DNA of 64,000 nucleotides. Origin: Adhaeribacter aquaticus DSM 16391. Its GTDB lineage: Bacteria; Bacteroidota; Bacteroidia; Cytophagales; Hymenobacteraceae. A program made the translations under genes and the position numbers. Positions 17,768 to 25,378 of the stretch are shown here, in pieces. The stretch spans positions 2,505,504 through 2,569,503 of the forward strand of contig NZ_KI421517.1 of assembly GCF_000473365.1 (NCBI RefSeq), given 5' to 3'. The first letter of the stretch is position 1. Each line of letters begins with the position of its first letter. The notes under the pieces are model-generated. The model was not told where the DNA came from, searched no databases, and saw only the letters and a program-made list of their open reading frames with translations.

Positions 17768-18094
17768 ATGAGTAAAGCATTTAATACACCTCAGCAGGTA
17801 ATATATATATGTACTGGCAGTAAGTGTAAAAAAAAGGGCGGGAAAGAATTAAGTAAGTTTTTCCGGTCGCACCTGAAAGATACCGGTTTGAAAGGCAATA
17901 TAGAAATAATAAAAACAGACTGTACCGACCGTTGTAAACTAGCGCCCAATGTGACCTTGCAACCCGAAAACACCTGGTTCCATCAGGTTTCTGAACAAAT
18001 GGCCCACCAGATTTTACAACAGCATATTTTAGGAAAAGGGCGAAATAATTCAGAAGCAATACCAAATGAAAATCCCTCAGATCCGGAGGATTGA
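17768..18094 (+). CDS. (2Fe-2S) thioredoxin-like ferredoxin domain protein
   Basis: 108 residues. Four Cys in the spacing typical of thioredoxin-like [2Fe-2S] ferredoxins: CTGSKC (15 and 20) and CTDRC (52 and 56), with VIYICTGSKCKKKGGKELSK at the front of the fold and KLAPNVTLQPENTWF after the second pair. Likely a small cytoplasmic electron carrier or cluster protein; partner unknown. The C-terminal ~20 residues are polar and not conserved-looking. The 3' end overlaps a bulged hairpin (18071-18100) that may help terminate transcription. Confidence 0.88.
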   Translation: MSKAFNTPQQVIYICTGSKCKKKGGKELSKFFRSHLKDTGLKGNIEIIKTDCTDRCKLAPNVTLQPENTWFHQVSEQMAHQILQQHILGKGRNNSEAIPNENPSDPED

Positions 18095-18125
18095 GGGATT
18101 AACACTGGATTTTAATTCCTTTTAA

Positions 18126-18665
18126 CTATTCGTTATCGTATTTGATTTTTGGTACGTGCTTGTCTATTTCGTAACGGCCTGTACCTTCTTCTCCAATAAC
18201 ATCAAACAGTTCTAAAGCCCGACGCGCTACATACTCCTCCTCTACCTGCTCTTTTAAGAACCACTGTAAGAATTGGAAGGTTACATAATCCCGTGCCTTC
18301 ATACACCGGTCAGCAATACGGTTAAACTGCTGCGTTACATAAATTTCCTGTTGAAGTGCCTGTTCAAACACACTCCGGAACGATTCAAAGTCCTGCGGTA
18401 TATTGGTTACTTCCGGAGAAATAGCCCGACCACCTAAATCGTTAACAAAATTAAAGAGCTTTAACATATGTTCGCGCTCTTCACCAGACTGTTTCTGAAA
18501 ATACCCGGCACTGTAATCAAACCCGTGGCGGTTGCACCACGACGACATAGCCAAATACACAGACGACGAATGTGCTTCTACTTTTATCTGTTCGTTTAAG
18601 AGCGTTTCAATTTCTTCAGAAAGAGACGTTCTAAGTCTTAATAAATCTTTCATGATGATTATCAA
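18126..18665 (-). CDS. Ferritin (non-heme iron storage)
   Basis: 179 residues. Four-helix bundle with all ferroxidase ligands: LNEQIKVEAHSSSVYLAMSS (~23-42; Glu, Glu and an adjacent His), GEEREHMLKLFNFV (~60-73; Glu and His), EQALQQEIYVTQQFN (~97-111; Glu) and FLKEQVEEEYVARRALELFD (~135-154; Gln). Resembles bacterial FtnA in length. The start may be the ATG at 18665 or the one at 18653 (MKDLLRL); the second gives the usual ferritin start. A terminator-like hairpin lies directly upstream, which may matter for regulation. Confidence 0.93.
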   Translation of the reverse strand: MIIIMKDLLRLRTSLSEEIETLLNEQIKVEAHSSSVYLAMSSWCNRHGFDYSAGYFQKQSGEEREHMLKLFNFVNDLGGRAISPEVTNIPQDFESFRSVFEQALQQEIYVTQQFNRIADRCMKARDYVTFQFLQWFLKEQVEEEYVARRALELFDVIGEEGTGRYEIDKHVPKIKYDNE

Positions 18666-18671
18666 TTAAAT

Positions 18672-18707
18672 AAAAAAAGTCAGGAGATCTTATTGCGTAT
18701 CCCTGAC
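18672..18707 (-). terminator. Hairpin plus T-run immediately before ferritin
   Basis: On the minus strand GTCAGG (18707-18702) pairs with CCTGAC (18684-18679) and is followed by seven T (18678-18672), only 7-20 bases before the ferritin start. It either ends the upstream 117-residue gene or works as an attenuator in the ferritin leader. Confidence 0.6.
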
Positions 18708-18786
18708 CTAAATATAAACTGAAAAATCAAAAAATGGTTTTGCTTAAAGCTAAATAGCCTTAATACATATTAAGTCTAAATTACAC

Positions 18787-19140
18787 TTAAACCGCCATGG
18801 CGTGCAAACATTCATAAATCAGGCTGTTCAGATCCAGCATCGCTTTGGCACCCTGTAATAATTCCCGAAAATTAAGTACATCTGTAAGCGTTAGGACAAA
18901 GCACCGCTCCGAACGCAACGGCATAACAATGGCAATATCGGTAGCACGCGTAGTGCTGTTAGCCATGCTTTGCACATCAATCGCTTCTACCTTTTGCTTT
19001 AACAGTAGAAAGTCTTCTACCTTAAAAGAGGTCTTGCCGCCGGCAAACTCTACCCAAAAGCAATTTCTTCCATTACATTGGTAAACGGCACCGTGTTCTG
19101 TCTTAAATATTTCAACGGGCTGACACAGGGAGTTTAGCAT
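18787..19140 (-). CDS. Small conserved cytoplasmic protein (DUF6686-like)
   Basis: 117 residues without signal peptide or membrane segment. Two central Cys (VYQCNGRNCFWVEFAGGKTS, ~19-38) form a C-x4-C pattern, followed by a mixed alpha/beta region and a C-terminal helix LNSLIYECLHAMAV. The layout resembles a small Bacteroidota family annotated DUF6686, but I could not verify this. No function can be assigned. Upstream of ferritin on the same strand, separated by a terminator. Confidence 0.7.
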   Translation of the reverse strand: MLNSLCQPVEIFKTEHGAVYQCNGRNCFWVEFAGGKTSFKVEDFLLLKQKVEAIDVQSMANSTTRATDIAIVMPLRSERCFVLTLTDVLNFRELLQGAKAMLDLNSLIYECLHAMAV

Positions 19141-19307
19141 ATAACCAGTTACGTAAGGTGGTTGATTGGTTAATCTGAGACAAAAGTAGGCACAATTTAG
19201 ATTTAGTCCAAATAATTTAAAGAACTAACTTTATTTTACGTCCATCAAGAGGATAATTTCTATATTTAGGATCGAAAATCTAGACTTTTATCCACTACTA
19301 TCTTACC

Positions 19308-20228
19308 ATGAAAAATTTTTTAACCATTTCGGCTCTTTTCCTGGCCATTGGTTGCACCGCCCCAAAAAAAATTAGTCCGGCAGTTCCCGAAAATAAAGAT
19401 GGCCGCTACAGCATTAAGGTACAAAACCAAACTTTAGAGTTTGACCCGGCCATAGGTGGCAGAATCACCGCCCTTAAACTAGATGAAGTTAATTTCTTTA
19501 CGGACAATACTGTTAATCCTGGCAATTGGGGTTCCACGTTTTGGCCAAGCCCGCAAAGCAACTGGGGCTGGCCGCCTTTACCGGAGTTAGATAATAAACC
19601 TTACACGGCTACACTGGTAAATAACACTGTAAAAATGGTTAGCCAGAAAAACCCAAAAACAGGCTTGGTAATCACCAAAGAATTTTCGGGCGATAAAAAA
19701 GCTGGCTCTTTCCGTTTAAAATATACCCTTACAAACCAAGCCGATCAGGCCCAGAAAGTAGCGCCCTGGGAAGTAAGCCGCGTTAGAGGCAACGGCATCT
19801 CTTTTTACCCAACCGGCCAGGGCGAAAAAACCGGCGGACTGGTTTCTTCTACCTTGGATAAAAATGGCATAACCTGGTTTATTTATGATGCAGCAAAAAT
19901 TCCGGACCGTAACCCCAAACTCTTTGCGGATGGAGCCGAGGGTTGGTTTGCCCAGGTAAACGATGGTTATATAATGGTAAAAAAATTCCCGGATATGCCC
20001 CTGGCAAGCAAAGCTCCCAACGAAGGAGAAATAGAGATTTATACCAGCCCGGCCGTACCAGGTAAAACTTATGTAGAAATTGAACAACAAGGACCTTATG
20101 TAGAGCTACAGCCTGGCGCCTCTACTACCTGGGAAATGACCTGGTTTTTACGAAAGTTACCTGCTAATATACAAGCAGAAGCTGGCAACCAGGCTTTAGT
20201 TGATTTTGCCCGGAAACTGGCAAAATAG
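19308..20228 (+). CDS. DUF4380-type lipoprotein (copy 1)
   Basis: 306 residues. The signal peptide MKNFLTISALFLAIGC ends in a lipobox-like AIGC, so this is a predicted lipoprotein. The rest is a galactose-mutarotase-like beta-sandwich of DUF4380 type: EFDPAIGGRITALKLDEVNF (~49-68), WGSTFWPSPQSNWGW (~79-93), VAPWEVSRVRGNGISFYP and YVELQPGASTTWEMTWFL. Family members are carbohydrate-binding or epimerase-like proteins of unknown substrate. Followed by its own terminator and then a tandem paralogue. Confidence 0.85.
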   Translation: MKNFLTISALFLAIGCTAPKKISPAVPENKDGRYSIKVQNQTLEFDPAIGGRITALKLDEVNFFTDNTVNPGNWGSTFWPSPQSNWGWPPLPELDNKPYTATLVNNTVKMVSQKNPKTGLVITKEFSGDKKAGSFRLKYTLTNQADQAQKVAPWEVSRVRGNGISFYPTGQGEKTGGLVSSTLDKNGITWFIYDAAKIPDRNPKLFADGAEGWFAQVNDGYIMVKKFPDMPLASKAPNEGEIEIYTSPAVPGKTYVEIEQQGPYVELQPGASTTWEMTWFLRKLPANIQAEAGNQALVDFARKLAK

Positions 20229-20246
20229 TTTTAACCAAAAAAATTT

Positions 20247-20283
20247 AAAAATAAAGCTAGCCTGAACCGCTAGCTTTATTTTT
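20247..20283 (+). terminator. Rho-independent terminator
   Basis: Perfect 15-bp stem (20247-20261 with 20269-20283), core AAAGCTAGC/GCTAGCTTT, loop of seven, T-run. It ends the first DUF4380 gene. Confidence 0.85.
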
Positions 20284-20385
20284 TCAGACCCTTTCTTACT
20301 ACTTTAAGGCAAATGCAATAGGGTGTAATAGAAGAAAATAATATATTTATATATCGAGTCCATAAACCAAGTCCACCACACTAGT

Positions 20386-21300
20386 ATGAAGAAGTTTTTG
20401 ATTGTACCCGCATTATTCTTAGCTTTTATTTCTCAGGCTCAAAATTCTGCCAATAGAAATGCGCTACTGGAGCGAAAGAATGGCCTTTATAGTATAGTGT
20501 TACAAAACCAGGTTTTGGAAATCGATCCGGAGCAAGGAGGCCGCATTACGGCTTTAAAACTGGATGGTAAAAATTTCTTAACCAGCAAAGACGTACACCC
20601 CGCCTATTGGGGATCCAGCTTTTGGCCAAGCCCCCAAAGTGTCTGGAAAAACCCGGCTGTGCTGGAAGTAGACCAGAAACCTTATACTGTTTCGGTAGAG
20701 AACAATGTACTTAAAATGACTAGCCCAAAAGACTCTAATTTGGGCTATGTTTTCACCAAACAAATTTCCGGCGATGCCCGGAAAGGCACCTATACTATTA
20801 AATATGTAATCAGTAATGAATCTGGAAAGGTGCAGCAGGTAGCGCCCTGGGAAGTGACGCGGGTGCACCCCAATGGGATAGCTTTTTACCCGAAAGGCAC
20901 CGGTGAGCGTTGGGGCAACATGGCTGGCCTGGCCGAGGACAAGGACGGCATTACCTGGTTTAATTATCCGGCCGACAAAATTACCCGCAGTACTACCAAA
21001 TTCTTTTCGGATGGTGCCGAAGGCTGGGTAGCCCAGTTAAACGGCGATATATTATTTGTAAAGAAGTTTCCGGAGATTGCTGCAACCAAAGCGGCTCCCG
21101 GCGAGGCCGAAGTAGAGATTTATGCCAACCCGGATAAATTGTATGTAGAAGTAGAAAATCAGGGAGAATATGTGGAGCTGCAGCCCGGTGCATCCACTGC
21201 CTGGGAAGTAACCTGGTATTTACGTAAACTTCCGCCTTCTATTAAACCAGAAGCTGGCAACCCGGCATTAACGGCTTTTGTGCGAAATTTAATAAAATAA
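20386..21300 (+). CDS. DUF4380-type periplasmic protein (copy 2)
   Basis: 304 residues, collinear with its neighbour at 19308: EIDPEQGGRITALKLDGKNF, YWGSSFWPSPQSVWKNP, VAPWEVTRVHPNGIAFYPKG, SDGAEGWVAQLNG and YVELQPGASTAWEVTWYLRK. The N-terminus differs in kind: MKKFLIVPALFLAFISQAQ is a signal-peptidase-I signal with no lipobox Cys, so this copy should be soluble in the periplasm while the other is membrane-anchored. Sugar-related binding or epimerisation is suggested by the fold only. Confidence 0.85.
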   Translation: MKKFLIVPALFLAFISQAQNSANRNALLERKNGLYSIVLQNQVLEIDPEQGGRITALKLDGKNFLTSKDVHPAYWGSSFWPSPQSVWKNPAVLEVDQKPYTVSVENNVLKMTSPKDSNLGYVFTKQISGDARKGTYTIKYVISNESGKVQQVAPWEVTRVHPNGIAFYPKGTGERWGNMAGLAEDKDGITWFNYPADKITRSTTKFFSDGAEGWVAQLNGDILFVKKFPEIAATKAAPGEAEVEIYANPDKLYVEVENQGEYVELQPGASTAWEVTWYLRKLPPSIKPEAGNPALTAFVRNLIK

Positions 21301-21344
21301 GGTCTCTAAAAGTCTATTCATAAGGGCCACTCCTAAAGACGTAA

Positions 21345-21425
21345 TAACCGGAACCAGTTCCGTTTAGCCAACTACTTTTGGGTGTATAACTGGAACGCAT
21401 TCCGTTTAGCTACGAGTTGTGGGTA
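21345..21425. repeat. Two imperfect 42-bp direct repeats with inverted GGAA-TTCC cores
   Basis: Units start at 21345 and 21387. Both read TAAC-C/T-GGAAC..., then TTCCGTTTAGC, then a G-rich end (TTGGGTG / TGTGGGTA). Each contains an inverted GGAAC-CA-GTTCC (21350-21361) or GGAA-CGCA-TTCC (21392-21403). No coding potential. Could be paired operator sites or a dispersed repeat. Confidence 0.6.
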
Positions 21426-21524
21426 ATGTAAGACAGAGAAATTAGCAAAGATGGCTAAAGCATGTAACCTATTAAGCTAATAAGGAATCATATAAATATA
21501 ACCTCCACTAGAAAACCTGCCGAT

Positions 21525-21965
21525 ATGCAACACAATTTTCACAATACCCTTTTAGTTAGCTTAATCATGTTTTTTTCAATATTGGTTGCAGGTTGTGAAA
21601 AAGAAGATGTAGACCCAATTACCAGTTTAAAAGGCAAATGTTTGCAAGGAAGATTGATTACCTCTTACCGCTGTACTTCTGCCATATATGTACAACTACT
21701 TAATGCTAAAACTGGCACTACGTCTACTTACGAAGGCAAAGAATATAAAAATGTTATCCTGTTAAGTAACCTTCCTAAAAGTCTTGACTTTGGTGCTGAT
21801 TACAGCAAGCCTTTTTATTTTACAATAGATACCACTAAAGATTTTAATAGCTGTACCGAATTTTACCATTGCACAATGATTATAGATAGAGAAGAGCCAT
21901 CCCCTGTGTCTATAAAAGTTTGCGGAAAGACCTTTTCAACTTCTGGATGCCCAAAAGCTGAGTAA
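21525..21965 (+). CDS. Small lipoprotein of unknown function
   Basis: 146 residues. The signal MQHNFHNTLLVSLIMFFSIL ends with lipobox LVAGC. After a charged EKEDVDP linker the mature part has six Cys (near 39, 50, 111, 116, 132 and 139), suggesting disulfides in a compact extracytoplasmic domain. No family recognised. Clearly more AT-rich than the DUF4380 genes before it, and at the left edge of the small-gene island. The region 21301-21524 before it holds only the direct repeats. Confidence 0.7.
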   Translation: MQHNFHNTLLVSLIMFFSILVAGCEKEDVDPITSLKGKCLQGRLITSYRCTSAIYVQLLNAKTGTTSTYEGKEYKNVILLSNLPKSLDFGADYSKPFYFTIDTTKDFNSCTEFYHCTMIIDREEPSPVSIKVCGKTFSTSGCPKAE

Positions 21966-22048
21966 AATAAATTTTACCTATTGTTAAAGGTTCAGAAGCA
22001 GAAGTAATCGGATGCAAACAAAAAAATACAAATACAACCCACACCCAA

Positions 22049-22107
22049 ATGCATAAGTAACCCTTGCTATCGCTAATGCTCCTTATGCATACGGGCGTTA
22101 GTGGCAA
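22049..22107 (+). repeat. Cassette-boundary-like inverted repeat A
   Basis: ATGCATAAG (22049-22057) pairs with CTTATGCAT (22082-22090). It is followed by ACGGGCGTTAGTGGCAA, whose CGTTAGTGGC (22096-22105) matches the CGTTAGCGGC of repeat B (22792-22801) in nine of ten bases. A frame starts 12 bases later. Looks like a recombination or cassette-end element; integrase not in the window. Confidence 0.5.
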
Positions 22108-22116
22108 TAAATTAAT

Positions 22117-22330
22117 ATGATAAAAAAGCTGCGGCGGTAATTTTATAACAGGCAATTCCCACTTGGTATTTTCATTTTTGAATAAGCAGGAGAAAAAGTT
22201 AGAGTACCATCAATATTTCAGAATGTCGTTGCCTAAGCAATTCGCCAAAGAAGAAATCAATTATTTGAAAACAAAAAATGAGATTAAAAAAATCGAAGGG
22301 TTATATATTATTCCGAAGTTGAACAAGTAG
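22117..22330 (+). pseudogene. Small ORF broken by a frameshift at an A6 run
   Basis: ATG at 22117 reads only seven codons (ending CGG CGG TAA). The frame entered after the AAAAAA run at 22122-22127 stays open for 68 codons to a TAG at 22328-22330. Removing one A joins them into about 70 residues, beginning MIKSCGGNFITGNSHLVFSF and ending IKKIEGLYIIPKLNK, rich in Lys/Glu like a real small protein. Either a decayed gene, a slippage-controlled gene, or a sequencing error. Lies directly after repeat A. Confidence 0.5.
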
Positions 22331-22469
22331 AGTGTTTACAAAAGACTTTCCCTCCGTTAAAAGAAAACTATTAATCAAACCTGGTGAAACTGTGTGAAAT
22401 ACCTATAGAAAAAATCGTGCTTCTCAAAAAAAGTAAATAGCGCTAACTTAGTTAATTTTTGACATCATC

Positions 22470-22661
22470 ATGAAAAATAAGAGAACCGTAAACTTCATTT
22501 TCTTAATTATAGCAATCATTTTAGGATCTACATTGATTAAACAGTTTGATTTTGAAACCTTGAAATTTGAACACACAGGTTTAGCCATAGTTTATATTGT
22601 CGTCTTTCTTTTTTCAATTTTTATTATAGTTAAAGACTACAAAAAATCTCCTGAGAAATAA
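22470..22661 (+). CDS. Small two-helix membrane protein
   Basis: 63 residues with two hydrophobic segments (NFIFLIIAIILGSTLI near 8-23, and GLAIVYIVVFLFSIFIIV near 37-54) separated by a polar FDFETLKFEHT turn. Lys-rich ends suggest both termini are cytoplasmic. No family recognised. Preceded by AGCGCTAAC (22437-22445) and followed by repeat B, so it occupies the position of a cassette gene. About 30% GC. Confidence 0.6.
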   Translation: MKNKRTVNFIFLIIAIILGSTLIKQFDFETLKFEHTGLAIVYIVVFLFSIFIIVKDYKKSPEK

Positions 22662-22666
22662 AAACT

Positions 22667-22805
22667 GCCACTTACCCTGCATACCAGCCATGCTTTTATT
22701 TACCCGCCTCAGAAACTACTCAGGTGAAAGAATAATTTGTCTACTTTAGAAACCTCATTGCAAACATACGGCACTTGCTGGTATGCGATAACGTTAGCGG
22801 CCATT
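22667..22805 (+). repeat. Cassette-boundary-like inverted repeat B
   Basis: GCATACCAGC (22679-22688) and GCTGGTATGC (22777-22786) are perfect 10-bp arms about 88 bases apart. Outside them GCCACTTAC (22668-22676) pairs imperfectly with the complement of GTTAGCGGC. The right end GATAACGTTAGCGGCC shares its core with repeat A. The nested, imperfect outer arms resemble an attC-type folded site but do not fit the canonical GTTRRRY core. Confidence 0.55.
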
Positions 22806-22854
22806 GTAGAGCTACCTCGATACTTAAGTCCACAACCTAATTCCAAAATAAATT

Positions 22855-23220
22855 ATGACACAGGAGGAACAAATAATTGATTGTGAAAATAGACTTTTAG
22901 ACGCTATGAAAAATGGTGATATAAAAACTCTTGACGAACTTTTGCATGATAGCTTAATTTTCAATATTCCAACAGGTCAAACAATAACAAAAGAAATGGA
23001 TATCGAAAATTATCGTTCAGGAATCATGACTGTTAAGGACATTTCAACAACTGACCAAATGATAAAAACCATTGAAAACATATCTACTGTTGTAGTTACT
23101 ATTCATTTAAAAGCAAAGTATGCTGACCAAATAATAGATGGAAAATTTAGGTACTTACGGGTATGGCAACTATTCAACAATTCGTGGCAAATAATTGCAG
23201 GAAGCGGATTCCAAATTTAA
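22855..23220 (+). CDS. NTF2-like / DUF4440-type protein
   Basis: 121 residues, no signal. The order is helix (EEQIIDCENRLLDAMKNGDI), then LDELLHDSLIFNIPTGQTIT, then paired strands VVVTIHLKAKYADQIIDGKF and RYLRVWQLFNNSWQIIAGSG. This is the cone-shaped SnoaL/NTF2-like fold typical of DUF4440 proteins. Such proteins bind or isomerise small molecules, or work as immunity and scaffold domains; no ligand can be proposed. Stands alone between repeats B and C, in the same direction as its neighbours. Confidence 0.8.
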   Translation: MTQEEQIIDCENRLLDAMKNGDIKTLDELLHDSLIFNIPTGQTITKEMDIENYRSGIMTVKDISTTDQMIKTIENISTVVVTIHLKAKYADQIIDGKFRYLRVWQLFNNSWQIIAGSGFQI

Positions 23221-23243
23221 TAACTGAAATAGAAAAAACGAAA

Positions 23244-23320
23244 CGCTAACAGCATATATACCTTACTGTGGCAGGCATTATAAATTAGGCTTTATTATCC
23301 TACTCCGGCCTTGGGGAATA
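23244..23320 (+). repeat. Possible third boundary element (C)
   Basis: CGCTAACAGC (23244-23253) follows the NTF2-like gene by about 25 bases; its complement GCTGTTAGCG resembles the CGTTAGYGGC core of repeats A and B in the opposite sense. GTGGCAGGC follows (near 23270). The second arm is not clear, so this may be a decayed copy. Confidence 0.3.
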
Positions 23321-23389
23321 ATGAGCTACTTTAAAATTCCCCACCGAAGGCATATACTTAATGGTATCCAAGTTGTAAAGGATAATAAA

Positions 23390-23809
23390 ATGAGAGTTTA
23401 CAAAGCAAATAGAAAAGGTCCAATCATATATCTGATAGTAGCATTTGCGGTTTTTACAGGTATTATTTTCTTACTTGCACATGAATCATTCAAGGATAAA
23501 CCTCTTGCTTTTATAATTTTATTGATTCCAACTGCTTTATTATTGTGGATCTATTTTGATACATTTTACGCAATAGCAAATCAAACCCTTAAATACCGAT
23601 CAGCATTTCTAAGTGGTGAAATTCGAATAGGTGAAATCAGAGAAATTGTTAAAGGTAAAACATTGTGGGTTGGCATTAAGCCAGCTTTGGCTAAAAATGG
23701 ATTGATTATAAAATACAACAAATTTGATGAAATTTATATTGCCCCAGAAAATAACGATGAAATGATTATAGACTTACTTAAAATAAATCATAAGATAAAT
23801 ATAATCTAA
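23390..23809 (+). CDS. PH-domain-like membrane protein
   Basis: 140 residues from the ATG at 23390 (MRVYKANRKGP). An upstream in-frame ATG at 23321 adds 23 residues that look non-coding. Two membrane segments (IYLIVAFAVFTGIIFLLA and LAFIILLIPTALLLWIYF) are followed by YAIANQTLKYRSAFLSGEIR and IGEIREIVKGKTLW, then IYIAPENNDEMIIDLLKI. This is the bacterial PH-like layout (DUF1200/bPH type), where the soluble domain follows two helices. Function unknown. AT-rich; last gene of the small-gene island. Confidence 0.7.
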   Translation: MRVYKANRKGPIIYLIVAFAVFTGIIFLLAHESFKDKPLAFIILLIPTALLLWIYFDTFYAIANQTLKYRSAFLSGEIRIGEIREIVKGKTLWVGIKPALAKNGLIIKYNKFDEIYIAPENNDEMIIDLLKINHKINII

Positions 23810-23874
23810 TAAGTCAGCATACATTTGGCCCGTTGTACAAACAATAGGTACCTATTTTTAATTATATTATTAAA

Positions 23875-23937
23875 AAAGAGAACGGACAGTAACTATTGGA
23901 TTTCCTTTCTGAAGGAAAATTGCACGTAGTTCTCTTT
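23875..23937 (+). repeat. Nested hairpin at the right end of the small-gene island
   Basis: Outer arms AAAGAGAAC (23875-23883) and GTTCTCTTT (23929-23937) enclose an inner hairpin TTTCCTT (23901-23907)/AAGGAAA (23912-23918). It may terminate transcription from the PH-like gene or mark the island end. Confidence 0.45.
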
Positions 23938-23990
23938 ATTTCTATACTTAGAAAGTTGAATAAAATTAGTATACATGTAAATAAAAATAA

Positions 23991-25268
23991 ATGAAAAAAT
24001 TATCTGGCCTGCTAACCCTACTTGCCCTGTTTATGCTGGCCTTCAAACCTGCTGATTACAAAACGGTTTCCAACCCCTCTTATGACGATGGCTGGGTGGA
24101 ACTTATTAATGGAAAAGATTTTACCGGATGGAAAGCTACCCAAAATACTTCTACCTGGTCAATAAAAGACGGTCTTTTCCAGGCCGACGGAAAAGTTTCG
24201 CATCTTTTTTATGAGGGCGAACACCTGAAGGACGGTTTCAAAAATTTTGAACTGGAAGTGCAGGTAAAAACTTATAAGCTGGCGAATACAGGCATCTATT
24301 TTCATACCAGGTACCAGGAAAAAGGCTGGCCCAATAACGGTATGGAAATACAGGTAAACAATACCCACATTGGGGAAGGCAATTACATTGAACTCAAAAA
24401 AACCGCCAGTCTCTATGGGGTCCGGAATGTATATAAAGCTTTTGGCCAGGATGGTGAATGGATGACGGTAAAAGCCCGTGTAGAAAACAACCGGGTCCAA
24501 ATTTGGCTTAATGGCATGAAAACAGTGGACTATCTGCAGCCTGAAAAAACTTTTGCGGCGGTAAAACGCCTGGGAAAAGGAACGTTCGCGCTGCAAGGTC
24601 ATGACAGTTTGAGTAAAATGCAGTATAAAAGTTTCCGGGTGCGCCGCCTGCCGGACGATGCCCGTTCGGGCCTGACTGCGCCTAAATTGGGTGCTTGGCA
24701 CGACAGCCTCGTGGTGCTGCAAGGTCGTCAGTTTGCTTTTATTGATTTAAATCCAAAGACTACTTTATCAGCAAAAGAATTGGCCGGCTACTTTTATACT
24801 ACCGGCATCAATGTTTCATTGGTAAAAAGCCCGACAACTACCAAAGAACTTGCAACCGCTAAGAATCTCCCTCTTTTTACCGGCATTAAAGTGAATGCCA
24901 TAAACCAGGCAACGGCTCAGGCATCAGCCGCAGACTATATTGTAGGCGAAAGCATTGATGTAAAAACTGCGCAGGCATTGCTTCGTGGAAATAAAATAAA
25001 TATCTGGTCTGATAAGGGCAGAACACTGGACAACCGGATGGCCGCCGAACTTTTAGACCTGGCAAAGCAAAACAATATTGCTATAGAAATTGACAATGTG
25101 AGCAATAGTCCGTCGGTGGAAGTTATCAAAATGGCAAAAGCCAAAGGCTGCAAATTTACCTTCGCGGGCCTGGTACCTGCATCCAACATGCAAAAATCAA
25201 TGTATGTGATGGAGGCTATAAAAGCGGCAAAACTTACATATAAAGACCTTTATATTCCGAAATGGTAA
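23991..25268 (+). CDS. DUF1080 (3-keto-disaccharide hydrolase-like) protein with PHP-like C-terminal domain
   Basis: 425 residues with a signal peptide (KLSGLLTLLALFMLAFKPAD). Residues ~30-222 are a laminin-G/concanavalin-like DUF1080 domain: WVELINGKDFTGWKATQNTS, GIYFHTRYQEKGWPNNGMEI and NRVQIWLNGMKTVDYLQPEK. DUF1080 proteins cleave 3-keto-glycosides or bind sugars. Residues ~235-425 resemble a metal-free PHP/amidohydrolase barrel (NRMAAELLDLAKQNNIAIEI, VEVIKMAKAKGCKFTFAGLV), but I see no metal-binding His cluster, so it may be non-catalytic. Higher GC than the island before it. Convergent with uvrA. Confidence 0.82.
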   Translation: MKKLSGLLTLLALFMLAFKPADYKTVSNPSYDDGWVELINGKDFTGWKATQNTSTWSIKDGLFQADGKVSHLFYEGEHLKDGFKNFELEVQVKTYKLANTGIYFHTRYQEKGWPNNGMEIQVNNTHIGEGNYIELKKTASLYGVRNVYKAFGQDGEWMTVKARVENNRVQIWLNGMKTVDYLQPEKTFAAVKRLGKGTFALQGHDSLSKMQYKSFRVRRLPDDARSGLTAPKLGAWHDSLVVLQGRQFAFIDLNPKTTLSAKELAGYFYTTGINVSLVKSPTTTKELATAKNLPLFTGIKVNAINQATAQASAADYIVGESIDVKTAQALLRGNKINIWSDKGRTLDNRMAAELLDLAKQNNIAIEIDNVSNSPSVEVIKMAKAKGCKFTFAGLVPASNMQKSMYVMEAIKAAKLTYKDLYIPKW

Positions 25269-25378
25269 TACTATTTACCCCGGTTTTATTTGAAGTTTAA
25301 TGGTTAAGGTAAGTTTATGAAATTCATAAACTATCCAATTGCTGAAAATCACTCTTAGATGGCCGTTAAAGTAAATAA

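Noticed and set aside
22667-22805. Calling repeat B a canonical integron attC site
   Set aside because: The core GTTAGCG does not fit GTTRRRY and no integrase is visible, so only resemblance is claimed.
24159-24722. 187-codon minus-strand frame opposite the DUF1080 gene
   Set aside because: Composition is that of an antisense image; the plus strand has conserved domain motifs.
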